A DNA stretch of 64,000 nt, from contig CAVYOD010000022.1 in the NCBI GenBank assembly GCA_963770045.1, positions 186,001 to 250,000 on the forward strand, read 5' to 3'. Below are positions 63,243-64,000 of the stretch, piece by piece. The notes under the pieces are model-generated. The model ran no database searches and was not told the origin of the DNA. It saw nothing but the letters and a program-made list of their open reading frames with translations. Numbering within the stretch: the first letter of the stretch is position 1; every line of letters begins with the position of its first letter. The position numbers and the translations under genes are program-made. This DNA comes from CAVYOD01 sp963770045. GTDB taxonomy: Bacteria; Acidobacteriota; Aminicenantia; Aminicenantales; CAVYOD01.

Positions 63243-64000
63243 ATGATCGGACGTATCATTTCCTTCATTCTGAGGCAGCGGCTTCTTGTCCTTATCGGGG
63301 TGGTGGTTCTCGTCGCCCTGGGCATCTATTCGGTTCTGAAAATCCCAATCGACGCCTTTCCTGATGTCACCAACATCCAGGTCGAGGTCCTCTCTACGGC
63401 ACCCGGTCTCTCGCCTCTCGAGGTTGAGAAATTCGTCACCTATCCGATCGAGATGTCCATGCGCGGGCTTCCTCGTCTGGCCCAACTCCGATCGGTCTCG
63501 AAGTTCGGCCTATCCGTCATCACCGTCGTGTTCGAGGACGGGGTGGATATCTATTTTGCCCGCCAGCTTGTCCACGAGCGGGTCAGCGAAGCCAAGGACA
63601 AGGTCCCCCCGGGAATCGAAATCGTCATGGGCCCTGTCTCCACGGCCATGGGGGAGATCTACCAATACACCCTGGAGGGAACGCCGCCCTCGGATAATGC
63701 AGCCCAGGTTGAATACCTGACCGAACTGCGTACGATCCAGGACTGGACGCTCGCTCCCATGCTCAAATCCATCCCCGGCGTTAACGAAATCAATTCGTTC
63801 GGCGGATACATCAAACAATACCAGGTCATCGCTGATCCCGAGAAGCTGATCAAGTACGGCCTCTCGCTCAACGGGGTGGCCGAAGCCCTCAGGAAGAACA
63901 ACCTCAATGTCGGGGGAAATGTCCTCCAGAGCGGCGACCAACAGTATCTTGTCCGCGGCATCGGACTTCTCCAATCCGTGGGCGATATCCGCAATATCAT
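63243..64000 (+). CDS. heavy-metal efflux RND pump, 5' part (CusA/CzcA-like)
   Basis: The first 252 or so codons of a proton-driven inner-membrane pump; the gene continues past the window edge. Helix 1 (LLVLIGVVVLVALGIYSV) is followed by KIPIDAFPDVTNIQVEV, SPLEVEKFVTYPIE, SVSKFGLSVITVVFEDGVDI and MGPVSTAMGEIYQYTLEG, all HME-RND phrases. The metal (Cu/Ag or Zn/Co/Cd) cannot be decided because the deciding helix-4 motif is outside the window. Confidence 0.93.
   Translation, partial: MIGRIISFILRQRLLVLIGVVVLVALGIYSVLKIPIDAFPDVTNIQVEVLSTAPGLSPLEVEKFVTYPIEMSMRGLPRLAQLRSVSKFGLSVITVVFEDGVDIYFARQLVHERVSEAKDKVPPGIEIVMGPVSTAMGEIYQYTLEGTPPSDNAAQVEYLTELRTIQDWTLAPMLKSIPGVNEINSFGGYIKQYQVIADPEKLIKYGLSLNGVAEALRKNNLNVGGNVLQSGDQQYLVRGIGLLQSVGDIRNI

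Overview
The window looks like a chromosomal segment of a diderm (LPS-type) bacterium of moderately high GC. An Acidobacteriota or Candidatus Aminicenantes-like lineage is my best guess, from the overall protein character and gene orders; this is inference and no marker comparison could be run. Outer-membrane biology is evident: ADP-heptose pathway genes, a LolB-like lipoprotein, MlaE/F/D, TolC-type channels and RND/MacAB efflux. Nearly all genes are housekeeping or envelope genes. I see no prophage, insertion sequence, CRISPR array or rRNA.

Layout. 0-5.3 kb (+): archaeal-type phosphoglycerate mutase, AMIN-type amidase, a DUF362 protein and a membrane polyferredoxin. 5.4-11.9 kb (-): one lipid-synthesis operon, yceD-rpmF-plsX-fabG-acpP-fabF followed by etfB-etfA, with a small secreted protein on its own promoter. 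12.2-17.8 kb (+): an orphan small protein, polA, and an Nramp-like transporter coupled to a soluble MgtE-N/CBS protein. 17.9-23.4 kb: a GNAT-type protein, a DUF1646 transporter, then dnaN and dnaA (-) with a possible origin, and rpmB (+). 23.6-29.3 kb (-): waaF-gmhB-rel, an FmdB zinc ribbon and an exported MEMO-AMMECR1 fusion. 29.7-43.2 kb (+): lolB-like-ispE-tRNA-Gln-prs-rplY-pth, rpsF-rpsR-rplI-dnaB-mlaEFD-radA-PIN/TRAM-ispD-ispF, closed by a strong terminator. 43.3-48.6 kb: a small membrane protein (-), then subtilase, M14 peptidase, xdhC and a MobA-like transferase. 48.8-55.3 kb (+): ECF sigma, anti-sigma, Spy-like protein, MacA, MacB ATPase, MacB permease and TolC. 55.5-64 kb: SGNH hydrolase, Hfq-like protein, pdxA, the carD-corC-smpB operon (-), and a Cys/His-rich protein heading a heavy-metal RND operon that runs off the right edge.

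Three cross-cutting observations. (1) About 25 single-base indels break genes that should be intact (dnaA, rel, rpsR, pth, ispD, plsX and others). Most sit in homopolymers or are isolated extra bases, so I read them as sequence errors and annotate corrected spans. (2) Promoters are unusually easy to read (TTGAC-like box, 16-18 bp, TATAAT-like box), and at several of them the -10 box ends only 6-9 nt before the start codon with no Shine-Dalgarno, implying leaderless mRNAs. (3) Two intergenic repeat families recur: a GACGAGA(T/C)(A/G)GACG-type palindromic element, three copies of which abut -35 boxes, and 7-bp-period arrays of the NGCTCAC type.

The most interesting biological leads are the Nramp-MgtE sensor pair, the exported MEMO-AMMECR1 protein, the self-contained ECF/Spy/MacAB-TolC envelope module, and the leaderless promoter class.
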